Shown piece after piece: positions 43,336 to 53,289 of a DNA stretch of 64,000 bases. The stretch lies in the NCBI RefSeq assembly GCF_905171765.1, contig NC_053389.1:220478624-220542623 (forward strand). The letters run 5' to 3'. Source of the DNA: Bufo bufo. Taxonomy: Eukaryota; Chordata; Amphibia; Anura; Bufonidae. Each line of letters opens with the position of its first letter. Positions within the stretch are counted from its first letter, which is position 1. Position numbers and translations under genes: made by a program. Below the pieces are notes generated by a model. The model was not told the DNA's origin, did not search any database, and saw only the letters and a program-made list of their open reading frames with translations.

Positions 43336-44896
43336 GGCCCGGCTCAGGGGGGAGACCAGAACCCTGGGAACCTGAGTCCGAAGGGACAGCGGTAGGGGTG
43401 ACCGCCACTTTGGTGGAAGAGGGGGAGACAACCCCACTAAGTGTGATGGTGGAGGACTTGCCGCCGGGTCCGGAGTTTGCAGACCTCAACGTCTCCGGAG
43501 ATAACTTTGGCACAGCACAGCACCAGGACCCGACTCTATCTCGAGCCTGGGAAAATGTGGTAGTAGTTGAGGGTGAGCCTCAACAACCGGGGGCCGAGTC
43601 TATGTTCCCCCGTTTTGTGGTTCAACAGGAGATGCTGTACCGGGTAAACCAACTACGGGGTGAGCATATTGAACAGCTGGTGGTGCCCAAGGCGTATCAC
43701 AAGCTAGTGTTGGAGTTAGCCCACCAACATGTTCTTGGGGGACACCAGGGCCAGCAGAAAACCCAGGACCGGATTCTACAGTGGTTCTGCTGGCCCAGTG
43801 TGTTCAGAGAGGTGGAAGAGTATTGCAAGTCTTGCCCAACCTGCCAGATAACCAGCCCCAAGCCACATTTCTGTAGTCCCCTGGTCCCCCTCCCAATTAT
43901 TGAGGTTCCATTCGAGCGAATCGCTATGGATCTCATAGGCCCAGTAACGAAGTCCGCTAGAGGGCACTAACACATCTTAGTTGTCCTCGACTACGCCACT
44001 CGGTACCCGGAGGCGGTGCCACTGCGTCATACATCAGCCAAACTCATAGCTAAGGAGTTAATGGAGATGTTTTCTCGAGTGGGTCTGCCTAAAGAGGTTC
44101 TGACTGACCAAGGGACCCCATTTATGTCCAAGGTCATGAGGGAACTTTGTAAGTTGCTCCACATAAAACATCTACGGACGTCCGTGTATCATCCGCAAAC
44201 GGATGGCCTTGAAGAGAGGTTTAATCAAACACTAAAAAATATGTTAAAAAGAGTGGTCTCTAAGGATAGGAGGGACGGACCTTCTTCTGCCCTATCTCAT
44301 GTTCGCAATGCGAGAAGTGCCCCAGGCCTCTACTGGGTTCTCGCCCTTCGAACTGCTATATGGCAGACACCTGCGTGGTCTGTTGGACGTTGCCAAAGAG
44401 GCGTGGGAACAACAACCCACACCGCACAAAAGTGTTTCTTGAGTACGTCACCCAGATGCAAGGACGGATGGAAACAGTGTTACCTCTGGTTAGGGAGCAT
44501 ATGGAGGCGGCACAGCGAACCCAGAGTAGGGTCTATAATAGGCAGGCTCGGGTCCGGAACTTTAACCCGGGTGATCAGGTGTTGGTTCTGGTTCCGACCG
44601 TAGACAGTAAGTTTCTAGCTAGGTGGCAGGGGCCCTACGAGGTACTTGAACAAATTGGAGAGGTAGATTACAAGGTACACCAGCCGGGGAGGCGAAAGCC
44701 GGAGCAGGTGTACCATGTGAATCTGCTCAAACGATGGAAAGATAGGGAAACCTGTACGGAAGACAGCTCACGACCAGGGTTCCTAGGGGAAGCGGTTTTG
44801 GCCCCTCTGTCTGAAGCAAGGGAAGCGGCTGCCACAGTGAAAATTGCTAACAGCCTCTCCTCTAAACAGGCTCAGGAAGCCAAGGGAGTTCATTAG
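43336..44896 (+). pseudogene. Gypsy 2 integrase, one stop and frameshift
   Basis: Inserts element DNA into the genome. After an acidic linker, the HHCC finger reads HQHVLGGH ... CKSCPTC (about 43720-43845). The catalytic core has the first Asp in ERIAMDLIGPV, a stop at 43969-43971, the second Asp in VLTDQGTPFMS and Glu in LEERFNQTL, with the normal 35 residues between. After about 44270 the frame is lost and recovers downstream: VTQMQGRMETVLPLVREH, FNPGDQVLVLVPT and the C-terminal FLARWQGPYEVLEQIGEVDYKVHQPG is split here as ARWQGPYEVLEQIG and VDYKVHQPGRRKP. It is the best-preserved part of this relic. Confidence 0.85.
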
Positions 44897-45775
44897 TCGA
44901 AACACGGATGTGTTCTCGGACGTCCCTGGACGCACGTCCATAATCCGGCATGACATTGTCACTGAGCCTCAGACAAAAGTCCGGTTAAAACCGTATCGGG
45001 TACCCGAGGCTCGGCGACAAGCCATCACGGAGGAAGTGCAGCTAATGCTCCAGCTAGGCGTCATCGTGGAATCAAAAAGTTAATGGGCCAGTCTGATAGT
45101 CTTAATACCCAAGCGGACGGGACATTGCGGTTCTGTAACGATTTCCACAAACTGAATGAGGTATCCAAGTTTGACGCGTATCCCATGCCCCGAGTGGACG
45201 AGCTTATTGAGAAGTTAGGCCAAGCACGGTATTTTTCTGTGTTGGACCTCACCAAAGGGTACTGGCAGGTACCGTTGATGGAGGCTGCCAAGGAAAAAAC
45301 GGCTTTCATCACGCCAGAGGGGCTGTATCAGTACAAGGTATTACCCTTTGGTCTACATGGTGCTCCCGCCACGTTTCAAAGGCTAATGAACTCTGTTCAC
45401 ATCGGCGGTACGCTTCGGCGTACCTGGACGATATCGTTGTCCATAGCACCGACTGGGAAAGTCGCCTACCTAAAGTACAGGCTGTAGTTGACTCCCTTAG
45501 GAAGGCTGGCTTAACCGTTAACCCAAAAAAGTGCGTGATAGGGTTAGAAGAGACCAAGTACCTGGGGAATGCAATTGGGTGCACACACAGAGCCTCAACA
45601 GGCCTATGTTTCTGGAAAACACACTCTCCTTCCCCAGACCTTGGCCACAAGGTCAGAGTCGGGAGGACTGCTGGACCACAATCCCCCAAAGGGACTTGCA
45701 TTTGCTACAGCCTGGAGGCTGCTGGACTATTGGGCTGAGAAAGCTGCATGTTATGACCGTGTGTGAACGGTCCTT
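44897..45775 (+). pseudogene. Gypsy 2 reverse transcriptase, broken
   Basis: It begins SRNTDVFSDVPGRTS and continues with HDIVTEPQTKVRLKPYR. A stop lies near 45081-45083. The frame from 45083 carries DGTLRFCNDFHKLNEV, YFSVLDLTKGYWQVPL and LPFGLHGAPATFQRLMN. Near 45400 the frame shifts, and the catalytic YLDD (45421-45432) reads in another frame. Traces reach KKCVIGLEETKYLGN (about 45525-45570), after which the family resemblance fades. RNase H is not found. Confidence 0.85.
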
Positions 45776-45782
45776 TAGGTGA

Positions 45783-46497
45783 GTCAGGTTATTATATGTT
45801 TAGGTGAGTCAGGTTATTATACGCCCAGCTCATCAATATTCACTTCGCTGGGCGGCGGCTACAACTCTCCACAGTCACGATCCTGCGCATGGGCAATTGA
45901 ATCCTCCTGGCATCGTTCATGTCAATTTCTGGTGGACCAATTTTTCATAATAAAAAGGTAAATAATGTTCCCCCCATTAGTTTCTGTTATACATTTATAT
46001 CGGACGCACTATCATTAACCCCTTTTGAGATGTGAGTGAGCAGCGCTCTGAAGCGCTGCTCTGAACAGTGCCTGGCGCATGCGCATGAGGCAGAGGCTGC
46101 AGCGGCCTTCGAAGACGCAGGCTGGGTGTGTACGCAGGCGCGATGTAACCACGGCGGGGCGCAGAAGATTAGGCATGAAGGATGCCAGGAGGATTCAATT
46201 GGCCATGCGCAGGATCGTGACTGTGGAGAGTTGTATCCGCCGCCCAGCGAAGTGAATATTGATGAGCTGGGCGGGGCTTCAGAACGGCAGTTGGGAGCGG
46301 CTGGCTGGGCGCATTTTGAGATGAAACGCCGCCCCTTGGGCAGATTGGTAACGAGACAGGCAGGTTATAAAACTTTATTTTTCGGTATTTATAAAGGTGG
46401 ACAGGGGGGATACTTAGATGCTTTTAATAGACTGTATAAGACCTGTAATGTCATATATATAACTAAATATGCTGATTTGGCCTGTTAGTGTCCCTTT
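45783..46497. repeat. Foldback repeat, left end unclear
   Basis: Arms at about 45825-45925 and 46185-46280 are near-perfect inverted copies (agtcacgatcctgcgcatg against catgcgcaggatcgtgac). The right side ends gtgtccctttaa at 46497, resembling TTAA-type MITE ends. A short direct repeat, aggtgagtcaggttattata, occurs twice at 45778-45822. An open frame at 46036-46488 shows no domain. It is probably a truncated MITE. Confidence 0.65.
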
Positions 46498-46578
46498 AAA
46501 TCACCTTTCTTTCCCATTTTGACATTCAGTTTGGAGTTCAGGAGATTGTCTTGACCAGGACCACACCTCTAAATGCAT

Positions 46579-46696
46579 TTGTACTCGGCTCGGCTATCAG
46601 AAACGTACCGAGAGCATGATGACAATACATATCTATCACTAACAAGCAGTAGAATTGTGCCGTAACTGCTGTAGGAAGAGAAACCTAAAGAGGGCC
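46579..46696 (-). repeat. Ngaro-like B2 terminal repeat
   Basis: 118 bp beginning ttgtactcggctcggc, identical by eye to 46837-46954. Together with the A copies it gives the template for the circular replication intermediate described for DIRS-type elements. Confidence 0.9.
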
Positions 46697-46737
46697 TCTC
46701 TTATACTGACCATCCGTAAAGTGGGAGGGAGGGTGGG

Positions 46738-46837
46738 TAAGCATTCGCCGTCGAGAACCCTATTAGGGGGAGGAGGGTTTATATAGGGTAACCAGCCTCC
46801 CCTCCCACAAATACGGCAAACACGTTTGCCTACCACT
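46738..46837 (-). repeat. Ngaro-like A2 repeat
   Basis: 100 bp matching 52075-52174 (taagcattcgccgtcgagaa ... gtttgcctaccact), with one difference in the G-tract seen by eye. It directly abuts the B1 repeat. A 41-bp spacer (46697-46737) separates it from B2. Confidence 0.9.
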
Positions 46838-46954
46838 TGTACTCGGCTCGGCTATCAGAAACGTACCGAGAGCATGATGACAATACATATCTATCACTAA
46901 CAAGCAGTAGAATTGTGCCGTAACTGCTGTAGGAAGAGAAACCTAAAGAGGGCC
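46837..46954 (-). repeat. Ngaro-like B1 repeat
   Basis: 118 bp identical to B2, lying about 45 bp past the recombinase stop codon. Confidence 0.9.
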
Positions 46955-46999
46955 AAAAAGAGAAACCAAAGCTAATCGATGCACAGTAAATTTATTACC

Positions 47000-47908
47000 T
47001 TACATTAACAGTTTCTGAAACGCCATAGACAGTTCATTATGCATATTAGGAATGTAACGCCCATAACATGACGACTTCCACCTGCCTAGTCTTTTAATCA
47101 CATGAACCGGAATCCCGTTACTAGATGCAGCGGATGCTGCGCCCATCCTAAAAGAATGACCAGTAATAGACCTTGGATTAACCCCGGCATTGACTAATGA
47201 CATGCGTATATACTTGAGAAATACCGATAAGCTAAGGGGTTTCCGGGCTATTGTGAATAATGCGGATTCATCTGGTCTGTCTGAGATAAACGTTAACCAT
47301 TCCTGAATGGTACTGACAGGACACCACTTATTATTGGTAGGAAAATATCTGACCTCTATCACTTCCCCTGGTGATGCGGTTTTGGAGTGAGGTAACTTTA
47401 GTACATAACTATCGCCATCCCGACTGAAGTGCTTCTTCCTCAAGTATGTGGAGGAGGCCGCACCACACGTAAATTCCCCCGGCCTGAGGAACCCAAAGAA
47501 GCCCACGTATAATGCGGCTTTAATGGCAAGGCTGATATCATACCCGAAGGGTTTTTTATCCAGAGAATCAGAAAGCAACTTAAAGGTCTGGCCTGATAGA
47601 GGTTGCCGGGTAACATGAGTTTTAACTGACTCTTTCTGAATACCCCTCAGAACTGCTCTAATGGGGTGGGCTGAGAAAAGTGACGGCTCCTCGGGGCGGA
47701 GTAAATGGAAAAAATGCTGAATTCCCGCCAGATATATTTTAATGGTGCTATAAGCTAATTTTAGCTGAGAGTGGCAAAACCCGATGAATGCCATTATATA
47801 GGAAATATGCCCCATACCCTCCGCTGGGTAAGATTCACTGAACTTCGTAAACCATGCCCATGCTGTGTTGTAGAGTCTAATCGTATTACTCGATAATGTT
47901 TGGCGCAT
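47000..47908 (-). CDS. Tyrosine recombinase of the Ngaro-like element
   Basis: A 302-residue open frame replacing an integrase: such enzymes recombine a circular DNA intermediate with the target. An N-terminal core-binding part (SNTIRLYNTAWAWFTKF, YSTIKIYLAGIQHFFHLL) precedes the catalytic domain. The catalytic residues of the family are visible: Arg in FGFLRPGEF, the His-x-x-Arg pair in GHSFRMGAAS, a following His/Lys position near IKRLGRWKS and the Tyr nucleophile in YGRYI. The frame upstream of the Met stays open into LHLETARRL and overlaps the end of the RNase H frame, so the real start may lie further upstream or expression may involve a frame change. No break is seen. Confidence 0.92.
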   Translation of the reverse strand: MRQTLSSNTIRLYNTAWAWFTKFSESYPAEGMGHISYIMAFIGFCHSQLKLAYSTIKIYLAGIQHFFHLLRPEEPSLFSAHPIRAVLRGIQKESVKTHVTRQPLSGQTFKLLSDSLDKKPFGYDISLAIKAALYVGFFGFLRPGEFTCGAASSTYLRKKHFSRDGDSYVLKLPHSKTASPGEVIEVRYFPTNNKWCPVSTIQEWLTFISDRPDESALFTIARKPLSLSVFLKYIRMSLVNAGVNPRSITGHSFRMGAASAASSNGIPVHVIKRLGRWKSSCYGRYIPNMHNELSMAFQKLLM

Positions 47909-47937
47909 GAGCCTGCGTGCTGTTTCGAGATGGAGCT

Positions 47938-49523
47938 CTAATCCATCCTCAGATCTGCGTATCGCGGTATAACTGACGGTACTGGGTCTGCTTCTGGGAA
48001 AACCTGGAAGTAAAGAGGGAAATTGAAGCGGGACAACGCATCTGCTGCCGTGTTTTCAAGACCACTAATATGGGAGCACACAAAATTAAACTGATGTTGT
48101 AGGGATAACCACACCAGCCTCCGCACAAAGGACATAATTTCTAACGCCGCGGATCTACCACTAGCTAAAATCTCGACCACTACTGCGCTGTCTGTCAAGA
48201 ACAAGACTGTCTTGTTCGTCCATTCCGCACCCCAGACCTGTGCAGCTGCCACTATAGGATAAAGCTCCAAGAGAGGGGAAGACCGCATACTTACGGGGAA
48301 ATTACCAATCTCTGGAGGCCAACGACCCGCCATCCAATGTGAACCATAGATAGCCGCAAACCCTGCAGTGGCAGCTGCATCAGAGTATACCACTGGCGAT
48401 TGATTAGATGCTACTGGGAAAAATAACGAGACCCCATTCCATTGAGACAGGAATTTGTCCCACATGCTTAAGTCTGCCCTGGCCTGCTGATCTAGACGAA
48501 TCGGACTGTCCTGCTCCGGTGCCAAGGAGAGTAGTCTCAACAATCTAGATATAAATGATCTACCCTGTGGGATTATCCGAATAGCGAAATTGAGAACCCC
48601 CAGGAGAGACTGCAATTCTGTTTTGGAGATTACTGTAGCCCTAGTAACGTTAGATACCGCCTCCTTGACTCTAACTAGTTTATCAGCTGGTAAACTAGCC
48701 TCCATTCTTTGTGTATCCAACTGTATACCTAAAAGGTAATTCTAGTGCTGGGCCCTTCCACTTTACTGGCTGCAACGGGGACATTGAGGTCCTCAAAGAC
48801 TGACTGCAGAACATGTAAATCTTGCGGAACCTGCCACGATGGCTCGATTAGCAAGAAATCATCCAGATAATGTATGACGTGATTAACCCTGAATTTGTCT
48901 GTCAGCACCCAGTGTAAAGCCTTCGCAAATTGGTCAAACAACCAGGGGCTAGATTTGGAGCCAAACGTGAGTTTGTTGGAAAAATAATATGAATCTTGCC
49001 ACTTGATACCGTGCCAACACCAAAGCTGTGGTTGCAAGGGGAGTAATTTAAAGGCGTCAGTAATATCCGCTTTCGATAGCCCCCTATTGTATCCTAACGA
49101 CAATATTACCTGAATAGCCTCGTCTATTGAGGAATATTTCATGGTGAATTCTTCTGATGGTATTAGAGAATTTAAACTGGGAATGGATGATGAATGAGGT
49201 GCTGACAAGTCGTAAATAAGCCTTTTTTTATTAGGATTGAATTTCCCGGTCACAACCCCCACCGGGTTGACGCGCCAGCAATCAAATGGTGACTGACTAA
49301 GAGGCCCGATCAAATAACCTTTGTCGAGTTCCTGCTGGATTAAATCTGACACAACTGATGGATTCCTATCCGCCGAACGTAGATTACTACACTCGTAAGG
49401 GACCTGCGGGAGTGCCATGAACCCTGTATGAAACCCGTTAGCTAAACCCTCTAGGACGAACTGTACCCAACCTGCCTCTGGGTGATCCGCCAGCAATAGC
49501 TTCAATAGATCTATATTTACCAC
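47938..49523 (-). pseudogene. RT-RNase H of the Ngaro-like element, one frameshift
   Basis: Copies element RNA to DNA. 49523-48729 is the RT: VPYECSNLRSADRN, NPVGVVTGKFNPNKKRLIYD is split here as NPVGVVTGKF and KKRLIYDLSAPH, then SKADITDAFKLLPL, FGSKSSPWLF and the catalytic IHYLDDFLLI. After a stop at about 48729 the protein continues in another frame from 48720. RT thumb (LQSLLGVLNFAIRIIPQGR) comes first, then RNase H: VVYSDAAATAGFAA with the first Asp, LLELYPIVAAA with Glu, LFLTDSAVVVE with Asp and NTAADALSRF with the last Asp. The break falls at a four-base A/T run (48731-48734), consistent with loss of one base. All catalytic acids are kept. Confidence 0.92.
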
Positions 49524-49529
49524 GCCTAG

Positions 49530-50678
49530 TCATGTGGTCTTGACATCTCTCTGTGGACAGGCCGCCCTTGGGTGGGCCCTAAAGCAAATAGAGCATAAGT
49601 GTAGTAACCTGCATTGACTATAATGACAATTCGCAAAGTTAAAATTATTGCAAAGTTGTGACCTGCCTAGGAATCTGATAGGTCGACCTAATTTATCCAT
49701 GCCTGTTGCCATTTTACTGGTGGAAGGGAACTGGAAACTCTTCACCTGCTGAGATTCTACCAACCCACTGCTGCTAGTGCACCATGCTGTCGTATGAGAA
49801 TAGGAATTGCATAACGAACAAGCCGGGGCCTTCAAGCCTGCAAAGTGTCGGCAGAATAATTCGGTTTCCATTTTTGACCAGTCGATCCTCTGATTAAACT
49901 GTGACAAAGCCGCTGCTGCTTTTGCAGAGAAAGACCTGTGATACTCATAAAACGCTGTACCCCCATACTTATACCCAAGTTCTACAACCTTATAGAGATA
50001 CAAATCTAGTTCTTCCCTTCTCTGAGGACTGACTGAACAAATAACGTCTCGCCAAAGACTAAACGCTAATACAAATTCAGGAATGGTAAGCTTCCTATTA
50101 AGCCTAACATCTTTTGATTTTAAGACCACTGACACTTCTCCGCAAGCAATTGTTTTGTTGTCAGGTGTTTCATGAGTGGCGATAAGGAGTGTAGCTAGGT
50201 TGACATCCTTACCCTCTACAATGTCCTGCCGAATATTGCTAGGGACGAAATGCGAGGGCGCGATATCAGGAAAACTAATAGGAGCTGTTTGGGGTTCCTG
50301 TTGTATTCCCTGAGTGGCCGGGCGACTGGCCCCTGCCGCAGAACCTGAGATGACCTTATTCTCAACAGATTCCAATCTACTTTGCACATCAGACAGTGAG
50401 GTAGCCATCGAATTGATCAAAGTGTGCAGTTGCGTCAGGGACGTCTGAATTGTGTTCATAGAGACCACGTCCTGACTTGACCCTGCAGACTCTGACTGTA
50501 ATAGTCTATATAGTTCAGCCTTCCTGGCTGCGGTGGAAAATGGGACCCCTCTTCTCGTTAATTCTGCCATCAGTTTAGGCACGGTCCATGACCTGTAGGT
50601 AGGTCCTCCACTCTCAGACTGTAGATCAATGCTCCCATGACAGCTAGGAGTCTCCCCAATTTCCGAGATATTAGACAT
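49530..50678 (-). CDS. Gag-like ORF1 of the Ngaro-like element
   Basis: A 382-residue frame starting MSNISEIGETPSC. Near residues 30-62 a SAP-like helix-turn-helix segment (WTVPKLMAELTRRGVPFS then AARKAELYRLLQ) suggests nucleic-acid binding. A heptad-like stretch (LTQLHTLINSMATSLSDV) may oligomerise. A central helical region carries FAGLKAPACSLCNSYSHTTA. The C-terminus is Cys/His-rich (CNNFNFANCHYSQC, LHLCSICFRAHPRAAC). It ends seven bases before the RT frame opens, so translation could be coupled. Function as a structural protein is inferred from position and motifs. Confidence 0.85.
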   Translation of the reverse strand: MSNISEIGETPSCHGSIDLQSESGGPTYRSWTVPKLMAELTRRGVPFSTAARKAELYRLLQSESAGSSQDVVSMNTIQTSLTQLHTLINSMATSLSDVQSRLESVENKVISGSAAGASRPATQGIQQEPQTAPISFPDIAPSHFVPSNIRQDIVEGKDVNLATLLIATHETPDNKTIACGEVSVVLKSKDVRLNRKLTIPEFVLAFSLWRDVICSVSPQRREELDLYLYKVVELGYKYGGTAFYEYHRSFSAKAAAALSQFNQRIDWSKMETELFCRHFAGLKAPACSLCNSYSHTTAWCTSSSGLVESQQVKSFQFPSTSKMATGMDKLGRPIRFLGRSQLCNNFNFANCHYSQCRLLHLCSICFRAHPRAACPQRDVKTT

Positions 50679-52074
50679 CTTGCACTAGAATAGTAAAGGA
50701 GAACTTTGAGCATAGAACTTGTAATCTCACTATGAAAAGGCCCATCACCAAGCCCCTGCCACCCACCTGAAAGGTGCAGAACTATCGACAGAACTCTGTA
50801 TAAAGGAACCACTCCCCTGCAGACAAGATGAAATAGTTATAACCCCAGCTGGTGCTCTTAAACCCAACTCTGTGCCTGACCCATGAACCGCAATCGTGCA
50901 ATGACCGGAACCACAATGTGATATGTGAGGCCCCCATGCGTAGTGCCTGAAGTCGTGTCAGGACTTACTGAGTCTGAAGACGTGACAGACTATATGAGAC
51001 CCTGAAGTCGTGTCAGGACTTACTGAGTCTGAGGACGTGCCAGACTATACGTGAAGCCTGAAGCCGTGATAGGACTTATATGTCTGAAGACGTGCCAGAC
51101 CGAACCCACTGCCTGAAGTCGTGACAGGTCTTAATAGCTGCAGACGTGGCAGCACGTACACTTGCCTGAAGGCGTGACAGGACTTACATTGAGTCTGTAG
51201 ACGTGACAGACTTCTCGCTTGAAAAATCGAATTTTAAAGATGCGCAGGTCTTATGCTGTATCTGAACGTATGCTGAAATAACAATGTATATATATTTTTA
51301 ATACACACTCCTCCCTTCCCCCTTGACTGTATTCCTCCCCCTCCCCTTTTTTTTTTTTTTTTTTTTTTTTTAATTACCTGCTATCAGGCTTCCAACGAAA
51401 CAAAAATTGAAGTGACGAGCCGTATACTCCTACCAGTCGACAAGCTTGTAACCTATGTACCTATCTCCCCCCCCTTTTTTTTTTTATATATAAAACCCCC
51501 CTCCCCCCTCTATGATATAACTTTATTGTAATCTACTTTAAATCACTTCCCTGTCTCTCCTTTTTTTTTTTTTTTCTTCAACCCCTGCTTGCGCCACCTA
51601 AAACCTACTACAATCTATCCTATAGTATATATATTTAGCCCATATATTCCCCCCCCCCACTTCCCTGCCCCCCCCTCTCTTTTTTTTATTTTTTTTATAT
51701 GTCCTCTGCCGCATCTTCCGACCTCACTTCAATTTATCACACGCATATTGCCATGCTGCCCCTTACACCAGAGGCCAGTATAAAGCATACCCGACCTGAG
51801 CGTCAGTGTCGAGCTGAGAGAACGCCGCGGCACCTGACACACACCCCCTTGCTGCGGCGCTTATGCCGACATCAAACCCCTGCATGATCAGGCTTGCCTG
51901 CGATCCCCCTCGCCCCCCAACTACCCGCGCCAGGTTACCGTCCAGAGCTTTTTCCTCCCCTCCCCAACCCAGCCCCGATCCTACCACAATCTTCTGCACG
52001 CTGCTTGCTGCAATGAACGCGAACCTCGTCTGGCCGTGAAACCGGAAGTGCCTCTCAGCTGAGTATTGCTGCTC
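50679..52074 (-). other. Ngaro-like leader with pyrimidine tracts
   Basis: A 1.4-kb non-coding leader between A1 and ORF1. From about 51340 to 51720 it has long T- and C-rich tracts. Open frames at 51763-52305 and 46639-46836 share a peptide only because both cross the A repeat. A tandem array lies at 50938-51212 (separate entry). Promoter location is unknown. Confidence 0.7.
50938..51212. repeat. Degenerate array of cctgaagtcgtg(t/a)cagg units
   Basis: About five units of roughly 50-60 bp. Each pairs a gcctgaagtcgtgacaggac-like half with a gtctgaagacgtg(a/c)cagac half. Each half is an imperfect hairpin (for example gtctg ... cagac), so the leader RNA could form a row of stem-loops. Confidence 0.8.
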
Positions 52075-52174
52075 TAAGCATTCGCCGTCGAGAACCCTAT
52101 TAGGGGGAGGGGGGTTTATATAGGGTAACCAGCCTCCCCTCCCACAAATACGGCAAACACGTTTGCCTACCACT
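52075..52174 (-). repeat. Ngaro-like A1 terminal repeat
   Basis: 100 bp at the 5' end of the element on minus, matching A2. A Harbinger-like MITE abuts it at the TAA overlapping its last base. Confidence 0.9.
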
Positions 52175-52176
52175 AA

Positions 52177-52496
52177 GGCTGGGTTCAGACCTGAGCGTCT
52201 TTGATATGCGCGTTTTTGACGCACGTTTTTGACGAGCGTTTTTTGCAATAGTAAACGCGCGTTTGACGCGCGTTTGTGTGATTGACTGCAATGTCCTATG
52301 GCCACAAACGCGCGTCAAAACGCCCCAAAGAAGCTCAAGTACTTGTTTGAGCGTAGGGCGTTTTTACAGTGCGTTTTTCAGCGCTGTAAAACGCTCAAGT
52401 GAGAACCAGGGCCATAGGGAAGCATTGGTTTTCATGTGTTGAGCGTTTTACAGCGCGTTTGAACGCGCTGTAAAACGCTCAAGTGTGAACCCAGCC
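52177..52496. mobile_element. Harbinger-like MITE (TAA duplication)
   Basis: Inverted ends GGCTGGGTTCA and TGAACCCAGCC between TAA copies (52174-52176, 52497-52499). The interior is filled with acgcgcgtttg and cgctgtaaaacgctcaagtg motifs arranged as foldbacks. It inserted exactly at the edge of the Ngaro-like element. Confidence 0.88.
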
Positions 52497-53289
52497 TAAA
52501 GCAACTGCCATGGGATTAATGCAATTTAACTGGGGACTGATTATATTCAAGCTAGCAGCATATATATGTCAATACTACATTAATAGACAGGGTAGCACAC
52601 AATGGTATCTGGGAGTGGTAACTAATTTACTGTAGATCCAAATCTGTTTCCCTACTTCACATATTTTTTAATCAAGTTTTTTTTTGGGGGGGGGGGGGGA
52701 GGGGAGGAGGGGTTGTTGATTGTATTCAAACTAGCAGCATATATACGTGTTTACTAAGACACAAGGCCAGGGGAGGGCTGGCAGCCTTAGTCCTGGGGGG
52801 CAAATCCAGTCAAGTGGCCCATTTTTAGCCCCACCCATTATTAAAAGCCCCTCCAACATATAATAACTATAACATTCTATAGTTGAGGCCTGTCTACACA
52901 TCATACGGAGAGGGGGGACCTGTCCTGGCTGCACTGCCTGCTTATATAACAAGCTACAGCCAGGAAGCTCCTCCGCTCTCCTCCCTCCCCTGATCCTGCT
53001 CAAGGCTTGTGGTTCCCCCCCACCATCTGCCACCCGCCCGTGGCCTGCTGCCCCCTTTCATCATCCTCACCCAGCTCTGAATCCTCCTTCTGCAAATGGC
53101 AGGAGGAGGAGCCGGAGCATCTCCTCTCCTACATAGCGCCCCATACCTCTTACATCCAGTGATGTCACCTTTGATGTAGACGTTCTCTTTCCTCATCTTC
53201 TCCATTCAGACCAGACCACCATGATGATTTTTCTGCCATCTCCCGTCTCTGCAGAGATTGAGAAACAGACATTAGTTTCCTGCCACCCC

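Larger units (their letters stand above)
41380..45780 (+). mobile_element. Ty3/Gypsy relic 2, integrase before RT, split by a hAT-like element
   Basis: An internal pol fragment without LTRs. The order is protease (41380-41692), hAT-like insertion (41693-43335), integrase (43336-44840), then RT (44890-45600). The integrase C-terminus runs directly into an RT N-terminus with no gap, so the order looks original. Goodwin and Poulter described this copia-like order in the Gmr1 group of deuterostome Ty3/Gypsy elements; I assign it there tentatively. Gag, RNase H and both LTRs are absent. Confidence 0.8.
46579..52174 (-). mobile_element. Ngaro/DIRS-like tyrosine-recombinase retrotransposon
   Basis: Minus-strand order: A1 repeat (52174-52075), leader, Gag-like ORF, RT-RNase H, tyrosine recombinase, B1 (46954-46837), A2 (46837-46738), B2 (46696-46579). 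Split direct repeats A1 ... B1-A2-B2 are the hallmark of Ngaro-type and PAT-type DIRS elements, which insert by a tyrosine recombinase and leave no target duplication; none is seen. B copies (118 bp) look identical and A copies (100 bp) differ by about one base. The coding part has one visible frameshift. This is the best-preserved retroelement in the window. Confidence 0.93.

Noticed and set aside
46036..46488. 150-codon plus frame
   Set aside because: It crosses one arm of the foldback repeat; no family motif and no conserved start.
51763..52305. 180-codon minus frame sharing a peptide with 46639-46836
   Set aside because: The shared part is the A repeat of the Ngaro-like element crossed in the same phase; no domain or start context.
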